A DNA stretch of 13,889 nt. It comes from an uncultured Bacteroidales bacterium (GTDB taxonomy: Bacteria; Bacteroidota; Bacteroidia; Bacteroidales; UBA1715). Location of the stretch: positions 1 through 13,889 of the forward strand of contig CALAUG010000023.1 of NCBI GenBank assembly GCA_937892155.1. Direction: 5' to 3'. The notes beneath the pieces were generated by a model. That model made no database searches. It was not told the DNA's origin and saw nothing but the letters and a program-made list of their open reading frames with translations. The position numbers were made by a program, and so were the translations under genes. Shown here piece by piece: positions 7,753-13,889 of this stretch; the stretch's first letter is position 1, and every line of letters starts with the position of its first letter.

Positions 7753-8742
7753 CTACTTAGCGACAGATAACTGACTATTGAAGTCAGACAACTCTTCCCG
7801 CATACAAATATGATACTTGGTCTGAATGTCATCGCACAATAGTTTTTGTTTAGTTAAAAATTCTTTGTATGCTTCACTTTCGGCATTGAATGGCTTGTGT
7901 TCCAATGCTTTTTGAATGGAATCAATTTGCTTGATTACGTCTTTTGTTTCCTTTGAAAAATATGTTTCTGAGAATTTTTCACAAATATATTCTATTGCCA
8001 CATCGCTTGGATGAAGCATATCGTCGGCATAGAACCGATAATCGCGTAAATCGTCCATAAGTAATTCGTACGCAGCGAAATAGGAAATGTTTTTCAAAGT
8101 ATTTTGTAATTCATCAATAGCCAAGAATAATGTTGACTTGCTTACCTGATTTTCGTGTGCGCCGTCTTTCCAATGACGAATTGGACTAACGGTAAAAATT
8201 ACGTGAAGATTTGGATTTTCGTTTCGTAATTGTTCTATTGCGTGTTTCAAAACTGACACGCATTCAGCAACGGACAAACGTCTTCTGTTGAATTGTGACG
8301 CGGGCGTTTTGTGGCAATTATTCACAATTTGTTTGGACGATTTCAACTCGTAAACCCATGCAGTTCCCAAAGTAAGAATCACATAATCCAAGCTCTTGAA
8401 ATTTTGCTGAAAGTCTTCTTTAACTGCTTGAAATTTCCGCAACACTTCGTCTTTTGTAACCGACGAAAACGATGTGTGCAAATAATACGATTGCCAAACA
8501 CCATTAGCAAAAAAAACTTGTTGTTCGTCAAATGCTTTTGTGCCGAGCAATAAGTCTATGGTATTTGCAATAGAAACAGGATTGTAAATCGTTCCTAACG
8601 GATTGACAAGAATTGGAAACTTTGCGTTGTGCAAACGACTACCAATATTTGTCGAGAAGCACGAGCCAACCGACATTCCTTTTTGTGCGTAAGAAATTTC
8701 AAACGCCGAATGAGGAACGTCTATGGTTGTTTTGAATTGCAT
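7753..8742 (-). CDS. GSCFA-family protein (SGNH-hydrolase-like)
   Basis: A 329-residue protein. The family-defining motif GSCFS is at residues 26-30, with Ser27 in the position of an SGNH nucleophile. GTAW follows near 125-128, and DMLHP (241-245) resembles SGNH block V, which carries the Asp/His pair. The family is widespread in Bacteroidota. Members are predicted esterase-like enzymes of unknown substrate, so only a hydrolase fold can be claimed. No signal peptide is seen, which suggests a cytoplasmic location. The ATG at 8742 is chosen because the conserved N terminus begins there and a -7 box lies 21 nt upstream; the longer frame from 8784 would start upstream of that promoter. The gene is transcribed alone. 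Confidence 0.85.
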   Translation of the reverse strand: MQFKTTIDVPHSAFEISYAQKGMSVGSCFSTNIGSRLHNAKFPILVNPLGTIYNPVSIANTIDLLLGTKAFDEQQVFFANGVWQSYYLHTSFSSVTKDEVLRKFQAVKEDFQQNFKSLDYVILTLGTAWVYELKSSKQIVNNCHKTPASQFNRRRLSVAECVSVLKHAIEQLRNENPNLHVIFTVSPIRHWKDGAHENQVSKSTLFLAIDELQNTLKNISYFAAYELLMDDLRDYRFYADDMLHPSDVAIEYICEKFSETYFSKETKDVIKQIDSIQKALEHKPFNAESEAYKEFLTKQKLLCDDIQTKYHICMREELSDFNSQLSVAK

Positions 8743-8763
8743 TAAAGTTGTTTTTCGTATATG

Positions 8764-8771
8764 CAAAATTA
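8764..8771 (-). promoter_or_regulatory. Bacteroidota -7 box for the GSCFA gene
   Basis: TAATTTTG on the minus strand matches TAnnTTTG exactly, 21 nt before the ATG at 8742. A TTTG about 23 nt further upstream could be a loosely spaced -33 element. Confidence 0.65.
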
Positions 8772-8836
8772 CAACTTTTTGCAATACGATTCAGCAAATA
8801 TGAGAAAGTGAGATTTCTTCGGCATACGGTTCAACG

Positions 8837-8908
8837 AAAAAAAACTAATTCCTTCAACCACACTGAACGAATTTAGCTAAATTCATTCAATAGCACTGAA
8901 GGAATTAG
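8837..8908 (-). terminator. Long two-part hairpin terminator after the FISUMP gene
   Basis: The outer stem CTAATTCCTTCA (8845-8856) pairs perfectly with TGAAGGAATTAG (8897-8908). Inside lies a 26-nt near-perfect palindrome (8864-8889) with one mismatched pair. On the minus strand the hairpin is followed by an eight-T run (8844-8837), which fits termination of the gene ending at 8967. A T6 run on the other side would also let it act on the plus strand. Confidence 0.8.
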
Positions 8909-8920
8909 GTCTTTTTTATC

Positions 8921-8956
8921 GTTTGATTTTCAAACAATAAAACACCTTTGCAAAGG
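8921..8956. repeat. Two short perfect palindromes just after the FISUMP stop codon
   Basis: CCTTTGCAAAGG (8945-8956) is a perfect 12-bp palindrome starting about 11 nt past the stop. GTTTGA/TCAAAC (8921-8935) forms a 6-bp stem with a 3-nt loop. Both lie between the GC-rich gene end and the terminator. Confidence 0.6.
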
Positions 8957-8966
8957 AATCGTAATG

Positions 8967-9734
8967 CTACAACCCCCGAACAAGGCGCACAGATTGACCG
9001 CCGCCGCGGTCGTAGCCGTAGCCCATGTAGGCACCGTCGCTATTGAAGGTCAGGTAGAAGGCGTAGTTGCCGCTCGCAGACGAAGACCAGTAGTACCCGC
9101 GGGAACCCACGTAGTCAACATCCGAACCGAGACGGTAGCCAGCAGTAGGAAGAAAAACAGCATTGCCATTCTTTGCAACGAACCACATCCCATTAACACC
9201 ATTATTTTCACCCCAAACAGACATACACTTATTTAGTAGTTCTATTTGTTCTTCTGCTTTTGGCAATCTATAACCATTGCTTTCGTAATTATGTATTTCA
9301 TCCCATGTATAGAACTTTCCATACTCGTATGAATTCGTTGCTCCCATATTACAAGTTCCCCATTCAACAGACAATCCCAAATCTCCAGATTCTTGTTCCT
9401 TATGTACCCCATCTTGTATTATATCAACTATATAATATTTTTCGGCTGTTTGAATTTTTATTTTTCCCGAACGGGAATCAAAACTATGATTTTTTTCAGT
9501 AGTAACTTCGACAGTAGTTCTACCATTTTCTTCTATTTTTTTTGTATCCACCCAATCAGGTTGTTCAACAATTTCCCAATTTAAATCCGTTTTGACCACA
9601 AATGAATTCGTTTCATCACCCCATGCAGAATACGTCAACTTTGTTTCAGACAAACTCAACTCCGTATACGAAGACAGCATTACAACACCTAATAATGCTG
9701 CTAATGCAATTTTAACAAAAGTGTGCTTTTTCAT
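8967..9734 (-). CDS. BACON-like plus FISUMP (C-type-lectin-like) exported protein
   Basis: A 255-residue protein. An N-terminal export signal covers about residues 1-22. A BACON-like beta-sandwich follows (about 26-107; NWEIVEQPDWV, then RSGKIKI and VDIIQDG). The rest (about 118-255) is a Fibrobacter succinogenes major-paralogous domain: LGLSVEWGTCNMGA, GYRLPKAEEQ, FLPTAGYR, GYYWSSS, SVRLVRGL. This domain is related to the C-type-lectin fold and is usually on the cell surface. The lipobox position reads LSSYTE, with Tyr23 (TAT) where relatives would carry the lipid-modified Cys. The last ~60 codons are far more GC-rich than the rest of the gene. Ligand binding is the likely role; the ligand is unknown. 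Confidence 0.82.
   Translation of the reverse strand: MKKHTFVKIALAALLGVVMLSSYTELSLSETKLTYSAWGDETNSFVVKTDLNWEIVEQPDWVDTKKIEENGRTTVEVTTEKNHSFDSRSGKIKIQTAEKYYIVDIIQDGVHKEQESGDLGLSVEWGTCNMGATNSYEYGKFYTWDEIHNYESNGYRLPKAEEQIELLNKCMSVWGENNGVNGMWFVAKNGNAVFLPTAGYRLGSDVDYVGSRGYYWSSSASGNYAFYLTFNSDGAYMGYGYDRGGGQSVRLVRGL
9000..9113 (-). other. Candidate hypervariable (DGR-type) region of the FISUMP domain
   Basis: In codons 208-245, 26 of 38 end in C, mostly TAC, GGC, GAC, AGC and CGC, the set obtained when adenines of AAC codons are randomised. The stretch 9001-9150 is 91/150 GC, against 18/60 just upstream in the gene (9241-9300). Its position, directly before the conserved SVRLVR end, matches known retroelement targets. 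No template repeat or reverse transcriptase is in the window, so this remains a candidate. Confidence 0.5.
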
Positions 9735-9754
9735 ATTATTTCATTTTAACATCA

Positions 9755-9762
9755 TAAATATA
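9755..9762 (-). promoter_or_regulatory. Near-consensus -7 box for the FISUMP gene
   Basis: TATATTTA on the minus strand differs from TAnnTTTG only at the last base. It lies 20 nt before the ATG, the same spacing as the other promoters here. Confidence 0.4.
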
Positions 9763-9870
9763 GAAAAAAATTATTCCATACTTAGAATGTTAAAGATCAA
9801 TTAGTTCAAAACATACTATTCCTTTTTTGATACTGTTTTCGGAGTTCTTATTTGAATTTATCAATCTATT

Positions 9871-11409
9871 TTATTCCTCTACCTGAATAGTCTGCAAAGC
9901 CTTACGAACGCGATTCAATGTTTCTTCCTTGCCAATCATTTCGAAAATATCAAACAAATGAACGCCCATGCAAGCGCCAACGACAGCCAAGCGCAAGCAG
10001 TTGCAAATTTGTCCCACATTGAATTCGTTTGTGGCAATGAAAGACATTGTCTTTTCTTCCAAAACTTTAGAGGTGTAATCAGATTCGTTTTCCAAGAATT
10101 CCAATGTCTTTTGAATTTTTTCAGAAGCATTGTCTTTCCAACGTTTCTTCACATCTTTTGGTTCGTATGATTGTGGCGCCTCGAAGAAATAGTAGCCATT
10201 TGTCCATAAATCCTGAACGAAAACGGCACGTTCTTTAATCATATCGCAGACTTTCACCACATAATCCATTGAAGCAGAGATATTTTTCTCTTTCAAAATT
10301 TTCATAAACATTTCTGCCAATGTTTTAGAATCGGTGCGGTGAATCCATTGTTGGTTGAACCATTTTGTTTTTTCAGGATCAAAACGAGAGCCAGATTTTC
10401 CAACACGTTCAAGGCTGAATGCCTGAATCAATTCGTCCATAGTGAAAATTTCTTGTTCTGTTCCTGGATTCCAGCCCAAAAGTGCAAGCATATTCACAAA
10501 TGCTTCTGGCAAATAACCATTTTCGCGGTATCCTTGTGCTGTTTCGCCGTCATCGCCAACCCAGAATAATGGAAATACAGGAAATCCAAGTTTGTCGCCA
10601 TCACGTTTGCTCAATTTTCCTTGTCCTTGTGGTTTCAAAATCAATGGTAAATGTGCAAATTTTGGCATCACGTCTTCCCAACCAAATGCACGGTATAAAA
10701 GAACGTGAAGAGGCATGCTCGACAACCATTCCTCGCCACGGATTACGTGAGTGATTTTCATCAAATAATCGTCAACCACATTTGCCAAGTGGTAAGTAGG
10801 CATACCATCTGATTTATACAAAACTTTGTCGTCGAGTTCGTTTGTATTGAAATGAACTTCCTTACGGATTTCATCGTATAAATCAACCTCTTGATTTTCA
10901 GGCATTTTAAAACGAATAACGAATTGTTCTCCGTTTGCCAAACGACGGTCAACTTCTTCTTTCGACAACGTAAGAGAGTTACACAATTCCATTCTTGTTT
11001 TGTGATTATACACAAACGGAACCTTGGTTTGTTCTCCTTTTGTACGCAATTCTGCAAGTTCTTCAGCCGTATCGAATGCGAAATACGCATTACCAGATTC
11101 AATCAACTGGTAGGCATATTGCTTGTACAATGGTTTTCTGTCGCTTTGACGGTATGGTCCGTAAGGTCCTTCTGGCGTAACGCCAATTCCTTCGTCAACT
11201 TTAATACCGCACCATTTAAGCGATTCAACGATATATGCTTCCGCATTTTTTACAAAACGCGTTTGATCGGTGTCTTCGATTCTCAACAAGAAATCACCAC
11301 CATTTTTTTTCGCAAACAAATAATTGAATAATGCTGTACGTACGCCGCCCATGTGAAGAGGTCCTGTTGGACTTGGGGCAAAACGTACACGAACTTTTCT
11401 TTCTTCCAT
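9871..11409 (-). CDS. gltX: Glutamate--tRNA ligase
   Basis: A class I aminoacyl-tRNA synthetase of 512 residues that charges tRNA-Glu with glutamate using ATP. The N terminus has RFAPSPTGPLHMGG; the HIGH signature is HMGG at residues 19-22. The KMSKS-type loop is KLSKR (265-269). LLRIEDTD and GRxR-like spacing are those of GluRS rather than GlnRS. Length is normal. The ATG at 11409 (MEERKVRVRF) is chosen because a perfect -7 box sits 17 nt upstream; the longer frame from 11448 would begin upstream of that promoter and add residues foreign to the family. It is monocistronic by its own promoter, though readthrough from the M23 gene upstream is possible because no terminator is seen between them. 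Confidence 0.97.
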   Translation of the reverse strand: MEERKVRVRFAPSPTGPLHMGGVRTALFNYLFAKKNGGDFLLRIEDTDQTRFVKNAEAYIVESLKWCGIKVDEGIGVTPEGPYGPYRQSDRKPLYKQYAYQLIESGNAYFAFDTAEELAELRTKGEQTKVPFVYNHKTRMELCNSLTLSKEEVDRRLANGEQFVIRFKMPENQEVDLYDEIRKEVHFNTNELDDKVLYKSDGMPTYHLANVVDDYLMKITHVIRGEEWLSSMPLHVLLYRAFGWEDVMPKFAHLPLILKPQGQGKLSKRDGDKLGFPVFPLFWVGDDGETAQGYRENGYLPEAFVNMLALLGWNPGTEQEIFTMDELIQAFSLERVGKSGSRFDPEKTKWFNQQWIHRTDSKTLAEMFMKILKEKNISASMDYVVKVCDMIKERAVFVQDLWTNGYYFFEAPQSYEPKDVKKRWKDNASEKIQKTLEFLENESDYTSKVLEEKTMSFIATNEFNVGQICNCLRLAVVGACMGVHLFDIFEMIGKEETLNRVRKALQTIQVEE

Positions 11410-11426
11410 TTTTGTAAAATTTATCG

Positions 11427-11434
11427 CAAAGATA
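11427..11434 (-). promoter_or_regulatory. Bacteroidota -7 box for gltX
   Basis: TATCTTTG on the minus strand matches TAnnTTTG exactly, 17 nt before the ATG. A TTG within the adjacent heptanucleotide array lies 18 nt upstream, a suitable -33 position. Confidence 0.7.
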
Positions 11435-11439
11435 ACGTG

Positions 11440-11467
11440 AATTGACAATTGACAATTGAGAATCGGG
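11440..11467 (+). repeat. Heptanucleotide AATTGAC array upstream of gltX
   Basis: It parses as AATTGAC, AATTGAC, AATTGAG, AATCGGG on the plus strand. It overlaps the expected -33 region of the gltX promoter. Confidence 0.7.
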
Positions 11468-11533
11468 AAATTTTTAAAGCGGATTTAATAGTCGTCAATA
11501 ACCAGGAATCAAGGAGGCAGATTGCTGTATAGT

Positions 11534-12493
11534 TTAATCAAAAGATTGATTGGTCTGAACCGAAATCAGTCTAATTTCCTCAAACTCCTGCGGAGACAAG
11601 TCATTCAAGAAATAATTAATAGGATTGACCTTTTGACCATTCTTAATTATTTCATAATGCAAGTGTGAACCTGTTGAAGTGCCCGTACTTCCAACCAAAG
11701 CAATAACATCGCCACGTTTCACTTTTTGTCTTTCATGCACAAGGATTTCAGAACAATGCGCATACATTGACTGATATTTATAGCCATGGTCTATCACGAC
11801 AGCTTTTCCATACCCACGCTCAAATTGTGCAGAACGGACTACGCCATCACCCGTAGCATAGATTTTTGTACCTGAAGGAGCGACCAAATCAATACCTGTA
11901 TGCGTACGCAGGGTTTTATATATTGGATGCATACGAGTACCAAAACCAGATACATATTTGTAAGATTTCAAAGGCTGAATGCTCGGTATGTGCTGCAACA
12001 TCACTTGTTTATTCTTAGCCAAATCAACAATAGTATCGAAAGAGAGCGACTGTATGTACAATTTTTTCATCAAGACATCCATTCGTTTGTTGGTTTGCAC
12101 CACCAAATCCATATTCGGAATCGCTTCTATTTCGGCATATCGGTTCACTCCACCAAAGCCACCATTGCGGATTGCATCGGGAATCGGCTCCGATTCGAAA
12201 ACCATTCGGTAAATATTATTATCCTTATCGGCCAAATCATTCAAAACAGTTTCCAAATTTCCCAAACGACCATTTAATGTTTTGTACTGGCTGCGCAACA
12301 TTTTATTTTCATCAATCAATTGTTTTTCACGAGTTGACGGAAAAAAATGCAACCACGTGAACATAAACGCAAATCCGATAATAATAATTGAGACACCGTA
12401 TGACAAAAGCATAACAAAAATCCGCTTCGAAGAACGCTCAATCTTTTCGTATTGAAGCGTTTCCGGATTATATCTGAATTTACTTTTTGCCAT
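11534..12493 (-). CDS. Membrane-anchored M23-family metallopeptidase
   Basis: A 319-residue cell-wall peptidase candidate. A short cytoplasmic N terminus precedes one membrane span (about residues 24-49). A coiled-coil-like stretch follows (about 55-92), then a linker. The LytM/M23 domain spans about 175-295. Zinc ligands are His198 and Asp202 of HTGID and the second His of HLH (277-279). His246 (YAHC) and His277 are the expected catalytic histidines, so the enzyme looks active. Such proteins cut peptide cross-links of peptidoglycan in the periplasm. A -7 box lies 25 nt upstream, and the ORF6N gene is divergent. The M23 assignment is firm; the exact bond cut is unknown. Confidence 0.93.
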   Translation of the reverse strand: MAKSKFRYNPETLQYEKIERSSKRIFVMLLSYGVSIIIIGFAFMFTWLHFFPSTREKQLIDENKMLRSQYKTLNGRLGNLETVLNDLADKDNNIYRMVFESEPIPDAIRNGGFGGVNRYAEIEAIPNMDLVVQTNKRMDVLMKKLYIQSLSFDTIVDLAKNKQVMLQHIPSIQPLKSYKYVSGFGTRMHPIYKTLRTHTGIDLVAPSGTKIYATGDGVVRSAQFERGYGKAVVIDHGYKYQSMYAHCSEILVHERQKVKRGDVIALVGSTGTSTGSHLHYEIIKNGQKVNPINYFLNDLSPQEFEEIRLISVQTNQSFD

Positions 12494-12518
12494 GAAAATT
12501 TTGTTTGTTTGAGTGGGG

Positions 12519-12526
12519 CAAATATA
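12519..12526 (-). promoter_or_regulatory. Bacteroidota -7 box for the M23 peptidase
   Basis: TATATTTG on the minus strand matches TAnnTTTG exactly, 25 nt before the ATG. No convincing -33 element is seen. Confidence 0.6.
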
Positions 12527-12550
12527 AGAAAAAAAACGAGAACGAAAAAT

Positions 12551-12578
12551 AGTTGTCAGTTTCCAACTATCAGTTTCC
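12551..12578. repeat. Heptad-periodic repeat between divergent genes
   Basis: It parses as AGTTGTC, AGTTTCC, AACTATC, AGTTTCC. The nonamer TCAGTTTCC recurs exactly 14 bp apart. It has the same 7-nt periodicity as the other intergenic arrays, with another core. Confidence 0.5.
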
Positions 12579-12631
12579 TATTTGCTGAAATTGAATATTT
12601 AAGTTACAAACTGATGATTTCCGATTTTTTC

Positions 12632-12639
12632 TAATTTTG
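12632..12639 (+). promoter_or_regulatory. Bacteroidota -7 box for the first ORF6N gene
   Basis: TAATTTTG matches TAnnTTTG exactly, 25 nt before the ATG. The aligned position upstream of the second paralog is degenerate (TTACTG). Confidence 0.6.
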
Positions 12640-12664
12640 TAACCATAACCAATTTATTGATTGT

Positions 12665-13267
12665 ATGCAACTAAAAGAAACGCTTCTGCCTACTGGCATT
12701 GAAGAAATTAAGACGAAAATCCACGAAATTCGTGGACAAAAAGTAATGATAGATGCAGATTTAGCACAACTATATCAAGTAGAAACGAAATACCTTAAAC
12801 GAGCTGTAAAGTCGAATATTGAACGTTTTCCCACCGATTTTATGTTTGAACTTACCAAAGAAGAAGAAAAATGTTTGAGGTGCAATTTTTGCACCTCAAA
12901 CAAAAAAGGCGGAAACCGTTATGCAACAATGGTCTTTACCGAAGAAGGTGTGGCTATGCTTGCTGGATTATTACGAAGTTCCATTGCTATACAAACAAAC
13001 ATTAATATTATGCGAGCGTTTGTATTTATGAAGAACAACTTGTCCAATATAATAAATCACGACATTCGATTTGATGATATTGATATGCGTTTTGCGAAGT
13101 TACAAAATTACATTGACGAAGTTCTACACGATCAAAACGACATAAACGAAGACACTGCCACACAATTAGAACTGATAAACCAAACTTTAGCCGAATTGCA
13201 GACAGATAGAACAATCAGAAAAAGTTTCGAAAACCGTAAACCTATAGGATTCAAAATTTGCGATTAA
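12665..13267 (+). CDS. ORF6N-domain protein, first paralog
   Basis: A 200-residue protein with an N-terminal ORF6N domain (about residues 10-118): IRGQKVMIDADLAQLYQVET, then RFPTDFMFEL, VFTEEGVAMLAGLL and NINIMRAFVF. ORF6N domains occur in phage and bacterial proteins of the KilA-N/Bro group and are thought to bind DNA. The C-terminal ~80 residues look helical. Against the second paralog, the first ~43 codons and a 55-nt block near the end are nearly or exactly identical while the middle differs, so the gene is mosaic. Residues 70-76 form C-x2-C-x2-C where the paralog has none; these codons lie in a perfect hairpin. Function is unknown; gene regulation or phage-related activity is possible. 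Confidence 0.85.
   Translation: MQLKETLLPTGIEEIKTKIHEIRGQKVMIDADLAQLYQVETKYLKRAVKSNIERFPTDFMFELTKEEEKCLRCNFCTSNKKGGNRYATMVFTEEGVAMLAGLLRSSIAIQTNINIMRAFVFMKNNLSNIINHDIRFDDIDMRFAKLQNYIDEVLHDQNDINEDTATQLELINQTLAELQTDRTIRKSFENRKPIGFKICD
12872..12902 (+). other. Perfect intragenic hairpin in ORF6N paralog 1
   Basis: Arms 12872-12885 and 12889-12902 pair over 14 bp with a TTT loop. The centre is 12887, the first base of codon 75. No terminator-like T-tract follows (A-rich instead). Confidence 0.85.
13112..13166 (+). repeat. 55-bp direct repeat shared by the two ORF6N genes (copy 1)
   Basis: It is identical base for base to 13835-13889 and encodes the part of both proteins around DEVLHDQNDINEDTATQ. 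The flanking coding sequence is diverged, which points to gene conversion or segment exchange. Copy 2 is cut by the window edge and may be longer. Confidence 0.9.
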
Positions 13268-13387
13268 ATTTCTCTAAACCTTATCCTGCATGTCTAATAT
13301 TGCAATTCTCTGCGATAAATACATCTACATAGAATCTGATACGAGAAAAATGATTATTTTCGATTACTGTAACCAATTTATATTAAT

Positions 13388-13889
13388 ATGCAACAAACAG
13401 AAACTCTTCTGCCTACCGGCATTGAAGAAATTAAGACAAAAATCCACGAAATCCGTGGACAAAAAGTAATGATAGATGCAGATTTAGCACAACTGTATCA
13501 AGTAGAAACAAGAGTATTAAATCAAGCGGTAAAAAGAAACATTAAACGTTTCCCTCCCGATTTTATGTTTCAACTCAACGAAGAAGAAGCTCGAAACTTG
13601 AAATCACAATTTGTGACATCAAGTTGGGGTGGCATTCGTAAATTACCATTTGCATTTACTGAACAAGGGCTCGCAATGTTATCGGGACTACTGAATAGCG
13701 ACATAGCAATTCAAGTAAACATAAACATTATGCGCGCATTTGTTTTTTTACGACATACTACGATACCCATTCCTAATGACACCAAAATACAGTTAGATGG
13801 ACTCAAATCTGAACTACAATCACTCACAACGTATATTGACGAAGTTCTACACGATCAAAACGACATAAACGAAGACACTGCCACACAAT
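13388..13889 (+). CDS. ORF6N-domain protein, second paralog (3' partial)
   Basis: The frame is open from the ATG at 13388 to the window end (167 codons, no stop). It matches the ORF6N consensus better than its neighbour: IRGQKVMIDADLAQLYQVET (22-41), LNQAVKRN, RFPPDFMFQL (54-63), FTEQGLAMLSGLLNSDIAIQVNI-type core (90-112), IMRAFVFLR (114-122). The start is supported by 10 identical or near-identical residues with paralog 1 and by a similar upstream stretch (GTAACC...AATTTAT). The genes are 120 bp apart with no terminator seen between them, so co-transcription is possible. Function is unknown, with likely DNA binding by family. Confidence 0.83.
   Translation, partial: MQQTETLLPTGIEEIKTKIHEIRGQKVMIDADLAQLYQVETRVLNQAVKRNIKRFPPDFMFQLNEEEARNLKSQFVTSSWGGIRKLPFAFTEQGLAMLSGLLNSDIAIQVNINIMRAFVFLRHTTIPIPNDTKIQLDGLKSELQSLTTYIDEVLHDQNDINEDTATQ
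13595..13625 (+). other. Intragenic hairpin in ORF6N paralog 2
   Basis: Positions mirror around 13610, the first base of codon 75. Pairs hold at 13 of 15 offsets (AACTTGA with TCAAGTT, and TCACAA with TTGTGA), with two mismatched offsets between. Same site as in paralog 1 but different sequence. Confidence 0.8.

Noticed and set aside
8743..8784. Longer start for the GSCFA gene at 8784
   Set aside because: It lies upstream of a perfect -7 box, and the family-like N terminus starts at 8742.
8964..9236. Plus-strand frame opposite the FISUMP tail
   Set aside because: It is an antisense shadow of GC-rich codons, with no start context or recognisable domain.
9785..9870. Terminator after gltX
   Set aside because: No stable stem with a T-run could be found here; left unassigned.
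11410..11448. Longer start for gltX at 11448
   Set aside because: It lies upstream of a perfect -7 box and adds residues before the conserved KVRVRFAPSPTG start.
12872..12902. Intrinsic terminator within ORF6N paralog 1
   Set aside because: No T-tract follows on the coding strand, the reading frame continues normally, and the same hairpin site exists in paralog 2.

Overview
The window looks like a chromosomal segment of an AT-rich member of the Bacteroidota, probably Bacteroidales. Four things point there. Six genes have a Bacteroidota-type -7 box (TAnnTTTG, one with a one-base deviation) about 17-25 nt before the start codon, with no Shine-Dalgarno needed. The first gene ends in a type IX secretion (T9SS) type A-like sorting domain. 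BACON and Fibrobacter-type major-paralogous (FISUMP) domains are present. A TPR/PD40 protein resembles the T9SS component PorE. No tRNA, rRNA, CRISPR array, insertion sequence or reverse transcriptase was seen.

Layout. Positions 1-3170 (+) hold the 3' part of a large repetitive exported protein: 231-bp tandem units, three weaker ~113-residue modules and a sorting domain. A 346-bp gene-free gap (3171-3516) holds two heptanucleotide arrays in opposite orientations, two palindromic elements and a strong bidirectional terminator between convergent genes. Positions 7665-3517 (-) form a compact operon: PorE-like protein, recX, prfB (RF2, with the classical programmed +1 frameshift, so its real start is 5514) and a PfkB sugar kinase, joined by TAATG, a 4-nt gap and ATGA. 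Then come three separately promoted minus-strand genes: a GSCFA-family protein, a BACON-FISUMP exported protein with a GC-rich variable-region-like C terminus, and gltX. An M23 peptidase follows on the minus strand. Divergent from it are two tandem ORF6N-domain paralogs (+); the second runs off the window end.

How the parts relate. The repeat protein would be T9SS cargo, and the PorE-like protein may belong to the cell-envelope machinery. The rest is a mix of housekeeping (gltX, prfB, recX), cell-wall (M23) and accessory genes. Two signals stand out. First, both ORF6N paralogs carry a hairpin centred on the same nucleotide of codon 75, with different sequences and compensating base changes, so the structure itself seems to be maintained. 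Second, the C-type-lectin-like end of the FISUMP protein has the composition and codon pattern expected of a diversity-generating-retroelement target, although no retroelement is in view. Seven-nucleotide tandem arrays recur in three intergenic regions, once running through a stop codon and once lying over a promoter.
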